Source: JAQVWU01 sp964628455 (lineage in GTDB: Bacteria; Bacillota; Clostridia; Oscillospirales; CAG-272). Taken from it: a stretch of 30,664 nt of DNA. The position numbers were made by a program, and so were the translations under genes. Location: contig CAZVPD010000021.1 of NCBI GenBank assembly GCA_964628455.1, positions 1-30,664 of the forward strand. The letters are read 5' to 3'. Shown piece by piece: positions 8,834-16,401 of the stretch (positions within the stretch are counted from its first letter, which is position 1; the number at the start of each line of letters is the position of its first letter). A model generated the notes under the pieces. That model saw only the letters and a program-made list of their open reading frames with translations, made no database searches and had not been told where the DNA came from.

Positions 8834-9994
8834 TTATTTTTCGATCCCGTCATACAACTTTTGAACAGCATCAGCGATATAACCGTCCCTGATACCCGAA
8901 TATCTTGCGAGTGCCTCAGGAACTCCGTTTTCCCGCGTAAAGGCAGCCACTTCAGCGGAAACCGGGTCATCTTCCGGATCGAATTTAAGCGCGAATGCTG
9001 CTGCGCGCAATACAAAATGCGGTATGATACCGTTTTTTCTGCATATTTCTATTGAACCTGCGATACGGTCGGAGGGAGAGAGTTTACGAACGGTGTCGCG
9101 TCCGACCCGTCCGACAGTATCCCCCAGCAGCTTGTTATCAAAACGCCGGAGTAAATCATACGAAAATGCGATCAGCGAAGGTAAACCGACAGAATATTCG
9201 CTCGAGAGTGCGGAAGCGGTTTCCAGAAGCGCTCCCAGCGCCATATACCGTATTTCATAATCGGCGGAAGCTTCCCAAATGAATTTATATCCCCTTGCAA
9301 ATCCCAGATATGCTATCAGGGCATGACTCATATTATGCATGTAAAGTTTACGGCGTATATAAAAATCAAACGGTTCAAACGGCAGCATATTAACTACGTC
9401 GGGGATCGCGCCTTTAAAACCGGCCCGGTCAACCGGCAGTTGGCAATAAGGTTCCACACAGACGGCAGCCGGATTTTCCGTACGGATGTAGTCGGGCGCG
9501 GCAGGCACCATTCTGCCGATTGAAGCTTCGGCATATCCTGTAAAATCACCGGAATATTTTATTTCATCGTCATTCAGGTATTCATTGACCAGCGAACGAA
9601 AATATTTGTCTGCATCCAGTAAATTTTCACACATGATTATATTCAGCGGTTTTGCATGTGCCGCGCAGCGGAGCGCGATGCCCCGCGCCACCGGACGCGC
9701 TATGTGTTTTAAAATATTCGCTCCCACAGCCGTAGCGCATATATCGGCAGAGGCGATCTCATCAGCAACGGAATCTTCGTTTCTGCCGTTAACCGCTCGC
9801 ACATTTCCGACGATAAAAGTTTCATATCTATCACCGGCGGTAATATATACGGGATAAGCGCGGTCACGATTCAAAACGTTTACAATTTCTTCGTTTACAT
9901 CGATAAAAACGGTTTCATATCCGGACTGAAAAAAAAGCTGGGCAATAAATCCCCTTCCGATGTTGCCTGCGCCATACATCACCGCTTTTTTCAT
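8834..9994 (-). CDS. mtlD: Mannitol-1-phosphate 5-dehydrogenase
   Basis: A 386-residue member of the polyol-specific long-chain dehydrogenase family. The N-terminal dinucleotide-binding motif is GAGNIGRGFIAQLF (about 8-21). The central segment 'DFTGYAEASIGRMVPA' and the C-terminal all-helical domain with 'KLYMHNMSHALIAYLG' match MtlD. It interconverts mannitol-1-phosphate and fructose-6-phosphate with NAD. No mannitol PTS gene (mtlA/mtlF) lies in the window, so the enzyme may serve mannitol synthesis or redox balance, or use product from a distant transporter; that is inference. Its ATG directly abuts the acpP stop codon, implying translational coupling. Confidence 0.92.
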   Translation of the reverse strand: MKKAVMYGAGNIGRGFIAQLFFQSGYETVFIDVNEEIVNVLNRDRAYPVYITAGDRYETFIVGNVRAVNGRNEDSVADEIASADICATAVGANILKHIARPVARGIALRCAAHAKPLNIIMCENLLDADKYFRSLVNEYLNDDEIKYSGDFTGYAEASIGRMVPAAPDYIRTENPAAVCVEPYCQLPVDRAGFKGAIPDVVNMLPFEPFDFYIRRKLYMHNMSHALIAYLGFARGYKFIWEASADYEIRYMALGALLETASALSSEYSVGLPSLIAFSYDLLRRFDNKLLGDTVGRVGRDTVRKLSPSDRIAGSIEICRKNGIIPHFVLRAAAFALKFDPEDDPVSAEVAAFTRENGVPEALARYSGIRDGYIADAVQKLYDGIEK

Positions 9995-10285
9995 TTATAA
10001 AAAATCCTCGATTTCCGCATCGTCTTCATCTTCGTCTTCATCCGAGTATTCGCGGTCTGCTTCGGAATTAAGTTCTATATAATTTTTAATATCGTTTACC
10101 GTCCTGATATCGGTCAACTCGTCGTCAGGCACCGAAATTCCGAATGCAGTTTCGAAAGCCATAAGCATTTCAACCACATCAAGCGAATCTGCACCCAAAT
10201 CATCAAAAATATCAGCGTCATCATCTATGTCATAGACGTCTGTCCGAAGCTGCTGCGCAATGATATTTTTTATTTTTTCAATCAT
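9995..10285 (-). CDS. acpP: Acyl carrier protein with acidic C-terminal extension
   Basis: A 96-residue ACP. The DSL motif (LGADSLDVVEMLMAFE) places the 4'-phosphopantetheine attachment serine at residue 34, as usual. Residues 1-76 form the normal four-helix carrier. About 20 further residues (DREYSDEDEDEDDAEIEDFL) form a strongly acidic tail that standard AcpP of 76-80 residues lacks. It is the first gene of the minus-strand operon and has a strong RBS (GGAGG) and promoter. No fab genes are adjacent. It could be the housekeeping fatty-acid ACP or a specialised one; the sequence does not decide. Confidence 0.9.
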   Translation of the reverse strand: MIEKIKNIIAQQLRTDVYDIDDDADIFDDLGADSLDVVEMLMAFETAFGISVPDDELTDIRTVNDIKNYIELNSEADREYSDEDEDEDDAEIEDFL

Positions 10286-10313
10286 ACAAATTACCTCCGT
10301 AAATATTCAATTT

Positions 10314-10342
10314 ATTATATACCAGTATTTTTTATTTTTCAA
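10314..10342 (-). promoter_or_regulatory. Promoter of the acpP-mtlD-miaB-ylbF-mutS-mutL operon
   Basis: On the minus strand, TTGAAA (10342-10337), a 17-bp spacer and TATAAT (10319-10314), about 29 nt from the acpP ATG. It is divergent from the aldo/keto reductase promoter 27 bp away. No other strong promoter was seen before the mutL terminator, so the seven genes are probably one transcript. Confidence 0.75.
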
Positions 10343-10368
10343 GTATTGCCGTGAAAATTCTTATTATA

Positions 10369-10397
10369 TTGACAAACAACCATTTATATAATATAAT
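10369..10397 (+). promoter_or_regulatory. Promoter of the aldo/keto reductase gene
   Basis: TTGACA (10369-10374), a 17-bp spacer, TATAAT (10392-10397). It predicts a leader of about 118 nt before the ATG at 10522. Confidence 0.8.
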
Positions 10398-10521
10398 GAT
10401 TTAAATCATATTTTTTATACAGTTTTAACAAAGCCGAAGCCGATATCGCATCAGCCTGTACCGAAATACCGCATATCATAACGGACAGGAAATAAACAAC
10501 AAAAAAAGGTAATATGACAAA

Positions 10522-11478
10522 ATGAAAAAGAATAGTTTTTTCAAAACAAAAAAAGGTGACGGCATTTCCGATTTGATCCTGGGAACCGGGGGATACGGTT
10601 CCCGGAAAGATGATCCGTTTTATTATAAAATGCTTGATTGTTATCTGGCAGCCGGAGGCAATACGCTTGACACGGCAGCAGTTTACGGCGAAAGCGAAAG
10701 AACCGTCGGCCGACTGCTGAAAACATACGGTATCGATCGAAGCGATGTTATTATATCCACGAAAGGCGCACATCCGCCTTTATCGGATATACACAGCAGC
10801 CGCATGAACGCAGCAGAGATAGAACATGATCTTAAAAACAGCCTCCATGACCTCGGGTGCGGATACATTGACATATATTATCTGCACCGGGACGATATCA
10901 GCATTCCTGCCGGAGAGATCATCGATATTTTAAATCAATACATCGATGACGGAAGCGTGCGGGCACTGGGTGCTTCAAACTGGAGTTGTCAGCGGATCGC
11001 GGAAGCCAACACATATGCCGCCGCAAAAAACATCACCGGTTTTTCATTCAGCCAGATTTATCACAGCCTTGCAAGACTCACACCCGACGAATACGGTGAC
11101 AATACGCTGATCTGCATGAATGACACAGAAGCGGCAGGTTATACCGCTAACGGCATACCTGTCATGGCATACACGTCACAGGCACGCGGTTTCTTTTTTA
11201 AAAATTATGATCTGCCGGATAACGCAGTTACAGGCCGATTTGCAACGCCGGAAAACCGCGAGAGACTGATCCGGCTGAAAACTCTCTGCAAAACAAAGAA
11301 CTACACCCCTCAGTCCGTAATATTGTCTTATCTGACAAGCTCCGCAAATTCGTTTGTTTCGCTTCCGGTCATAGGCGCCAGTTCCGAATCCCAGCTGCGC
11401 GAAACCACAGAGAACAGCGGTCTGGAGTTAAGCATGAAAGAATTAAATTATCTGACCGGTCTAACCTCTTCTTTTTAA
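10522..11478 (+). CDS. Aldo/keto reductase
   Basis: A 318-residue (beta/alpha)8 NAD(P)H-dependent oxidoreductase of the AKR superfamily. The catalytic tetrad is visible as D50 and Y55 (GGNTLDTAAVYGESE), K81 (ISTKGAHPP) and H122 (IYYLHRDD). The 'LGASNWSCQRI' segment and the C-terminal 'VIGASSESQL' phosphate-binding motif are also typical. The physiological carbonyl substrate cannot be told from sequence; it resembles the YdhF/Tas-like bacterial group more than the sugar-specific AKRs. It is probably monocistronic. No clear terminator lies between its stop and the T-box promoter at 11521, so some read-through into the leader is possible. Confidence 0.92.
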   Translation: MKKNSFFKTKKGDGISDLILGTGGYGSRKDDPFYYKMLDCYLAAGGNTLDTAAVYGESERTVGRLLKTYGIDRSDVIISTKGAHPPLSDIHSSRMNAAEIEHDLKNSLHDLGCGYIDIYYLHRDDISIPAGEIIDILNQYIDDGSVRALGASNWSCQRIAEANTYAAAKNITGFSFSQIYHSLARLTPDEYGDNTLICMNDTEAAGYTANGIPVMAYTSQARGFFFKNYDLPDNAVTGRFATPENRERLIRLKTLCKTKNYTPQSVILSYLTSSANSFVSLPVIGASSESQLRETTENSGLELSMKELNYLTGLTSSF

Positions 11479-11520
11479 ATTATCTGTTAATCACGGAGCC
11501 ATATTATTTTATAAAAATCC

Positions 11521-11549
11521 TTGACAAGCGTTCACTTTTATGCTATAAT
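11521..11549 (+). promoter_or_regulatory. Promoter of the T-box operon
   Basis: A near-consensus promoter: TTGACA (11521-11526), a 17-bp spacer, TATAAT (11544-11549), with an extended -10 TG at 11541-11542. It places the transcript start near 11556, about 15-20 nt before T-box Stem I. Confidence 0.88.
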
Positions 11550-11570
11550 TCGATAAAATATAAAAATGCT

Positions 11571-11940
11571 ATGACCGCGAGTAAACTGTTTGTCTCCGTC
11601 ATCCTATATCGCAGACGGATAAAGACGAAGCTGTTTATCGATAGAACGCAGGATTTACAGAGAGCTGCCGGCCGGTGAGAGGCGCCAAATCCGCATTTAT
11701 CGGATACATCGCGAGAGCTGCACACCGAAAGCTTGATATAGCCTGTAGGCCGTGACGGGAAGGCAACCGTTAAACATGCCCGAAATATACGACGCGCGGC
11801 TGAACCCCGCATTCGTCCGTGTGTTTTACAGAGATCCGGGCGGAACATCCTCCGGATAAATACGAGGTGGTACCGTTTTTATTATCAGCCGATAATAAAA
11901 GCCCTCGGTGAGAGTCATTCTTTCACCGGGGGCTTTTTTA
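11571..11940 (+). promoter_or_regulatory. T-box riboswitch, predicted tyrosine-specific (UAC specifier)
   Basis: A tRNA-sensing leader before the symporter. Stem I base CGCGA (11576-11580) pairs with TCGCG (11709-11713). The 5' side carries the AGTA motif (11580-11583), and the 3' side reads GA-TAC-A (11703-11708), giving specifier UAC (Tyr, 11705-11707) followed by the expected purine. Above the loop CGATA (11639-11643) pairs with TATCG (11698-11702). The apical AGAGAG (about 11659-11664) and GGTG (11674-11677) elements are present. A Stem III-like hairpin uses ATCCGG/CCGGAT (11834-11857). The T-box GAGGTGGTACCG (11864-11875) exposes UGGU, which matches an A73 discriminator as in tRNA-Tyr. 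The antiterminator GAGG/CCTC plus TTTTTATTATC/GATAATAAAA competes with the terminator. An extra hairpin occupies 11583-11636. Uncharged tRNA-Tyr should turn the operon on. Confidence 0.88.
11901..11939 (+). terminator. Regulated terminator of the T-box leader
   Basis: GCCCTCGGTGA (11901-11911) pairs with TCACCGGGGGC (11923-11933) with one wobble, followed by TTTTTT. Its 5' arm shares CCCTC with the antiterminator, as required for a switch. Confidence 0.9.
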
Positions 11941-11993
11941 TATGCCGGCAACAAAATCAACTATAAAATTATTTAAAAGAAAGGCGGAAAATT

Positions 11994-13499
11994 ATGTTCT
12001 GGAAAATCATTTTTATCGTTCTGTTTATCGCGGCGACCATTTTTATCGGATTATATTACCGAAAACGTGCAAAATCTACCGATGACTTTGTACTGGGAGG
12101 ACGCAATGTCGGCGCATGGCTGTCCGCATTCGCTTACGGAACCACCTATTTTTCGGCAACGATTTTTATCGGATTTTCCGGTCAGTTCGGCTGGGCTTTC
12201 GGCCTGTCCGCCGCATGGATAGGTATCGGAAACGCCCTTGTGGGGAGCATGATGGCATGGATGATTCTCGGACGGCGCACCAGAGTCATGACAAAACATT
12301 TATCGGCTTCAACCATGCCCGAATTTTTCGCGCAGAGATATGACAGCCGCCTGCTGAAAATCGTTTCTTCGGTCATCATCTTTGTTTTCCTTGTTCCGTA
12401 TACGGCTTCCGTATATAAAGGATTATCGGGGCTTTTCGCCATGTCATTCGGCATCGACTTTTTATGGTGCATTATCGGTATGGCCGTCCTTACCGCTATT
12501 TTTGTGGTGGCAGGCGGTTATGTGGGGTCGTCCGTCAACAATTTCCTTCAGGGTATCATTATGCTTGGCGGAATCAGTATGGTCGTGGTTGCCGTATTAA
12601 ACGGGCAGGGCGGTTTTACCGAGGCAATAAACCGTCTGTCGCAAATTAAAAGCGAAACAGCTCCCGCTTTATCGGGCGCGTATGTATCCATGTTCGGTCC
12701 GGACCCGATCGCCCTTTTATCCGTATTTATCATGACAAGTGTCGGCGCCTGGGGATTACCGCAGATGGTACATAAATTTTATGCGATCAGAGATGAAAAA
12801 GCAATAAAGAAAGGAACGCTGATCTCAACCGTATTTGCTCTGGTCATTGCGGGCGGTTCTTACTTTACAGGTTCCTTCGGCCGGCTCTACTATTCTGCCG
12901 AAAAGGTCGTTTACGATGATATTGTCCCGACTATGATAGCTACTGTTTTACCCGATGCAGCTGTGGGCATTGTTTTGATCGTTGTACTTTCGGCTTCGAT
13001 TTCCACACTTGCCGCTTTGGTTCTTACTTCGGCGTCGACTTTTATCATGGATTTTCTAAAATCGCTGATCCATTTCAAAAGCAATAAACAGCTGATATAC
13101 ATCCGTTCGCTGTGTGGTGTTTTTATACTGATATCGGTTATCATCGCATTAAGACCCAGCAGTATCATAACCACCCTGATGAGCCTGTCCTGGGGAGCAC
13201 TCGCAGGATCGTTCCTCGGTCCGTTTATATACGGTTTATTCTGGAAAGGCGCTACAACCGCATCCGTCTGGGTATCCATGATTTTCGGAACCGGATTTGT
13301 CGTTACGAACTCCTTTGTTAAATTTACAACACCGACCATTGCCGCAGCCGCAGCGATGGTTGCCTCCCTGATCATCATACCGCTTGTAAGTCTGATCACA
13401 CCCAAACTGAATAAAGAATACATTCAGAAAGCATTCTCGTGTTATGATGAAACCGTAACGGTACACCGGATCACAACCATCGAAGAAGAAGTCAAATAA
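11994..13499 (+). CDS. Sodium:solute symporter (SSS family), candidate tyrosine transporter
   Basis: A 501-residue polytopic membrane protein of the SSS/PutP family. After the first helix comes the family-typical 'KSTDDFVLGGRNVGAWLSAFAYGTTYFSATIFIG'. About 12-13 hydrophobic segments follow, with the sodium-site region 'LSASISTLAALVLTSASTF' around residue 330-345. The best-known relatives import proline, pantothenate, sialic acid or sugars with Na+. Sequence alone cannot fix the substrate, but the upstream T-box with a UAC specifier points to tyrosine or a closely linked compound; this is inference. RBS AAAGGCGG precedes the ATG. It forms an operon with the acetyltransferase 39 bp downstream. 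Confidence 0.9.
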   Translation: MFWKIIFIVLFIAATIFIGLYYRKRAKSTDDFVLGGRNVGAWLSAFAYGTTYFSATIFIGFSGQFGWAFGLSAAWIGIGNALVGSMMAWMILGRRTRVMTKHLSASTMPEFFAQRYDSRLLKIVSSVIIFVFLVPYTASVYKGLSGLFAMSFGIDFLWCIIGMAVLTAIFVVAGGYVGSSVNNFLQGIIMLGGISMVVVAVLNGQGGFTEAINRLSQIKSETAPALSGAYVSMFGPDPIALLSVFIMTSVGAWGLPQMVHKFYAIRDEKAIKKGTLISTVFALVIAGGSYFTGSFGRLYYSAEKVVYDDIVPTMIATVLPDAAVGIVLIVVLSASISTLAALVLTSASTFIMDFLKSLIHFKSNKQLIYIRSLCGVFILISVIIALRPSSIITTLMSLSWGALAGSFLGPFIYGLFWKGATTASVWVSMIFGTGFVVTNSFVKFTTPTIAAAAAMVASLIIIPLVSLITPKLNKEYIQKAFSCYDETVTVHRITTIEEEVK

Positions 13500-13538
13500 C
13501 AAACAAGAAAATTATTTTAATTTATTACGGAGAACACA

Positions 13539-14006
13539 ATGACCATACGAAAAATGACAAAAACCGATATACCCGAAGTATCTGCCTTGATGTCCGAACT
13601 TCACCGCACTCACCGTCAGTTCCGGCCGGATATCTATATTGAAACTGACAAACCTTTCGCCGACTCCGACCTTGCGCGCGGCATTGATGATCCCGAACGA
13701 ATCATTCTTGTCGCGGAATCCGATAAAACCATAGCGGGTTTCTGTATAATCAACAATAAAACACCGCAGAATCCGGTATGCATCAACAGGAAAATCGCAT
13801 TCGTCGAAGCTATCTGCGTCCGCGAAGATATGCGCAGAAACGGTATAGGCAGCAGACTTTACAGCGCCGCACTCGATAAAGCCAAAAATGACGGTGCCGA
13901 CAGTATGGAGCTGATCGTTTCCTCGTTTAATAAAACTGCCCTCTGTTTTTACGAACAGATGGGCATGAGAGTTAAAAACAACGTCATGGAGGCAAAACTT
14001 TCGTAA
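13539..14006 (+). CDS. GNAT-family N-acetyltransferase
   Basis: A 155-residue single-domain GNAT. The acetyl-CoA pyrophosphate-binding loop is visible in 'VREDMRRNGIGSRLYSAALDKA' (about 107-128), and the C-terminal 'NKTALCFYEQMGMR' matches the fold's last strand and helix. The acceptor substrate is unknown; relatives acetylate small amines, peptides or protein N-termini. It lies 39 bp after the symporter with RBS ACGGAG and no intervening promoter or terminator, so it should share the T-box control. Its stop is 4 bp from the end of the converging COG0523 GTPase gene. Confidence 0.9.
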   Translation: MTIRKMTKTDIPEVSALMSELHRTHRQFRPDIYIETDKPFADSDLARGIDDPERIILVAESDKTIAGFCIINNKTPQNPVCINRKIAFVEAICVREDMRRNGIGSRLYSAALDKAKNDGADSMELIVSSFNKTALCFYEQMGMRVKNNVMEAKLS

Positions 14007-14010
14007 CCGG

Positions 14011-14925
14011 TTATTTGATCTCGGGCGGTATGGAGAAATATTTCTCCGCCGCCCTTATTATTTTACTGATAATCGAAATCCCTACCGATGAGATAATGAC
14101 CAGTTCGGTCATCAGGGGCAGCATACAGGAAGCCGATTCGATCATTTCATTTACTGTGGAAATAAACAAACCTCCGCTGTCAGTCCGGCAGAACCCCTTG
14201 ATGCGGTATGAGGAAGGCGCGATTTCGCGGATAAAATCAAGAAGCTCATTTTGCGTTATATTTTCACCTGTCCGAAGCGTAACCGCACGAAGTCTTCCGG
14301 CCTGTGTGTTGGTGGTTTCGGCTGAAGCACGATTCATATGGCAGCTTTCGGCCAGGGCAAATACCGGGACATCACACCGAACCGCCCGGAAGATAATGGC
14401 CGACGGATTGATATCCTCTATCGTATTTTCGACAACCAAAAGCTGACCGGGAGAAATAAGGTCGGTTTTATTGATTATAACGGCACCGCTGTATGAGATC
14501 TGAGAGGCAAGCGCAGGAAGAACCATCACATGACGCGTGAAAAAAACCGCATCGGCAACACAAACGGCGCCGAGATACCGATAGGGCTGCCCTCCGGCTT
14601 TAACGGCACTTTCCAGGATCGTTTCCATGTTCGAGGGGTCTGCGAGTCCGGAAGTTTCAATAAACAAATAATCCAGCTGCATCGAAGACATCCCGATCAG
14701 CGCATCCATAAAATCACCTTTGATGCAGGCGCAGAAGATCGAACCGTTTTTCAATGCCGTCACTTTTGTTCCGTGATCTGCGATCAGCACGTCATCCACA
14801 CTGACCGAACCGTATTCATTCACGATCACACCGACTTTATAATGCGAATATTCCGTAAGAATGCGGTTTAAAAGCGTGGTTTTCCCTGCTCCGAGAAAAC
14901 CGGTAATCATCAGAAGACTCGTCAT
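14011..14925 (-). CDS. COG0523/CobW-type P-loop GTPase (putative metallochaperone)
   Basis: A 304-residue G3E-class GTPase. Walker A is GFLGAGKTT (9-17), the switch region is VNEYGSVSVDD, Walker B/G3 is FIETSGLADP (about 88-97) and the base-recognition motif is NKTD (152-155). The usual metal-binding CxCC is replaced by NGSIFCACIKGDF, with Cys at 65 and 67. COG0523 proteins deliver metals (zinc, cobalt, iron in known cases) to client enzymes, or support cobalamin enzymes. The C-terminal CobW_C-like domain is weak but present. Its ATG lies 2 bp after the stop of the UROD-thioredoxin gene, so the two are translationally coupled and the UROD-like protein is the obvious client candidate. Confidence 0.88.
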   Translation of the reverse strand: MTSLLMITGFLGAGKTTLLNRILTEYSHYKVGVIVNEYGSVSVDDVLIADHGTKVTALKNGSIFCACIKGDFMDALIGMSSMQLDYLFIETSGLADPSNMETILESAVKAGGQPYRYLGAVCVADAVFFTRHVMVLPALASQISYSGAVIINKTDLISPGQLLVVENTIEDINPSAIIFRAVRCDVPVFALAESCHMNRASAETTNTQAGRLRAVTLRTGENITQNELLDFIREIAPSSYRIKGFCRTDSGGLFISTVNEMIESASCMLPLMTELVIISSVGISIISKIIRAAEKYFSIPPEIK

Positions 14926-14927
14926 AT

Positions 14928-16283
14928 TTAAGAAAGCTTTTTTTGAATCACTTCAAAGAGCTCATGTCGGTTGGGTATAATCGAAACCCAGACAATCTCA
15001 CCGTTCACACAAATCGTGGGCAGATTTTTTACGCCCATTTTCGCTGTCCGCGCAATGTTTTCTTTGATCGTATATTTATATTCGATTATATCGATTTTGT
15101 CGCCGAAATGTGTTTTTGCATCGGTTACCGCTTCCATCATATATTTACATGCGGCGCAGGTTTCCGAATCAAGTGTAAAAACTTCGATAAAGGGGCGCTC
15201 GAGGTTTGTATAATCAGGCAATTCAACCGGAATATCGAGAACTTCCGGAGTGTAATTCATGACCATTTCACGCGCCGCTTCCGGATCACAGGCAGCTTTT
15301 GACGCGGCAATCACATTTTCAACAGGCGTGTGATAAAGCATATCGCAGCCCGGACTCACTATGAAATTGCCTTCCGTCAGACTGTCAAGCATATCGACAA
15401 TATACTTCATATTGTCCTGCTGTGTACCGTGCAGCATGGTCGTAGTCAGAGGTATATTCCCGCCTAAAGTTATATTATAACGGTCGGTGATCTCCTTGGC
15501 TGTTTTAACCGAAACGTTTTCATCCACCGATATGCCGTCTGGACCCGTATTGCACATATTTTCGATCTGACGCGTCGCATTACCGCAGACAAAGAAAGAT
15601 GAGAGTGTTTTTTTTGAACGGATATAATCAAAAAGAGCGGTAAACGGTTCCGATAAAAATTCATTGAAATGCGAAGGTGAGATCTGACTTACAACAGGGT
15701 CTACGACGGCTATGACATCCATACCCGCCTTTATATAAAAATCCGACATCCTCATTGCCGTGTCGGTGCAAAAAGAAAGAAGTTCGCGAACATAATCTTT
15801 CTCTTCCAACATATCCATAAAAATATCGCTTCCGCGAAGATGCGATGCCAGTGAAAAAGGACCGCAGATAAGACCGAATAAAGCGGTATTTTCTCCTATA
15901 TCGGATTTCAAGCGGCGCATGGCTTCCAATACGAGCGGTAAACGCCCGCTTGTTTCCGTCGGTAATTTACACGGGCAGGGGATTTCGAGTTTTTCTCCTT
16001 CAAGAGGATGATTGATGACCGACGGAGGACAGTCATCAGCCCACAACAGTTTACAGCCCATGATTTCGGCTTCAATCTGCAGATCAAATACCACGGGGAG
16101 TCCGTCCGGACTGTATAAGCGGAAAACTTCCTTAACGGAATTATAGAGTTTATCCGCATCGGTCAATTCTTCGGCTGCCGTATAACCAAGCAGGGCTCCC
16201 GCATGTACCCCGGAAAACGGGACCCAAGGGGCACGTCCGGTTTTTTTATGATTTAAAGTATCGATAAGCAATTGTTTTCCCAA
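14928..16283 (-). CDS. UROD/MtaA-like methyltransferase-type protein fused to a thioredoxin-like domain
   Basis: A 451-residue two-domain protein. Residues 1-345 form a uroporphyrinogen-decarboxylase-fold (beta/alpha)8 barrel of the type found in methylcobamide methyltransferases such as MtaA, MtbA and CmuA ('GLICGPFSLASHLRGSDIFMD', 'LGGNIPLTTTM'). In those enzymes zinc is held by His-x-Cys...Cys. Here the first site reads FFVCGNAT (F231, C233) and the last Cys is C313 (SPGCD), so the His is missing. Residues about 364-451 form a thioredoxin-like domain with C376-AA-C379 and the cis-proline loop LPTICVNG (P422). The start is TTG 16283, preceded by AGGAGG at 6 nt. No corrinoid protein is nearby, so the methyl donor or substrate is unknown. 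It is unlikely to be the heme-pathway HemE. Confidence 0.8.
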   Translation of the reverse strand: MGKQLLIDTLNHKKTGRAPWVPFSGVHAGALLGYTAAEELTDADKLYNSVKEVFRLYSPDGLPVVFDLQIEAEIMGCKLLWADDCPPSVINHPLEGEKLEIPCPCKLPTETSGRLPLVLEAMRRLKSDIGENTALFGLICGPFSLASHLRGSDIFMDMLEEKDYVRELLSFCTDTAMRMSDFYIKAGMDVIAVVDPVVSQISPSHFNEFLSEPFTALFDYIRSKKTLSSFFVCGNATRQIENMCNTGPDGISVDENVSVKTAKEITDRYNITLGGNIPLTTTMLHGTQQDNMKYIVDMLDSLTEGNFIVSPGCDMLYHTPVENVIAASKAACDPEAAREMVMNYTPEVLDIPVELPDYTNLERPFIEVFTLDSETCAACKYMMEAVTDAKTHFGDKIDIIEYKYTIKENIARTAKMGVKNLPTICVNGEIVWVSIIPNRHELFEVIQKKLS

Positions 16284-16306
16284 TTGAAACCTCCTGATGC
16301 CGCAAT

Positions 16307-16318
16307 GAACGGCCGTTC
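16307..16318. promoter_or_regulatory. Palindrome upstream of the UROD-thioredoxin gene, possible operator
   Basis: GAACGGCCGTTC is a perfect 12-bp palindrome 24 nt upstream of the TTG start. It lies just downstream of an AT-rich -10-like run (TATAAA on the minus strand near 16330). It could be an operator or part of the leader; it is short enough to be chance. Confidence 0.35.
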
Positions 16319-16401
16319 GTTTTATCTATTTATATCATATATTATTTTATGTCCTTTTTCTATAAATATTCGTTTTTTTTTTGTATATTTTTATAATAAA
16401 A

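Noticed and set aside
8812..9015. Longer start for miaB
   Set aside because: The extra 68 codons lie inside the mtlD coding region, are not MiaB-like and lack an RBS; ATG 8811 has one.
11543..11848. 101-residue minus-strand open frame
   Set aside because: It is antisense to the T-box leader, whose conserved elements explain this sequence.
14928..16283. HemE (heme-pathway uroporphyrinogen decarboxylase)
   Set aside because: The sequence follows the methyltransferase branch of the fold, carries an added thioredoxin-like domain, and no heme genes are nearby.
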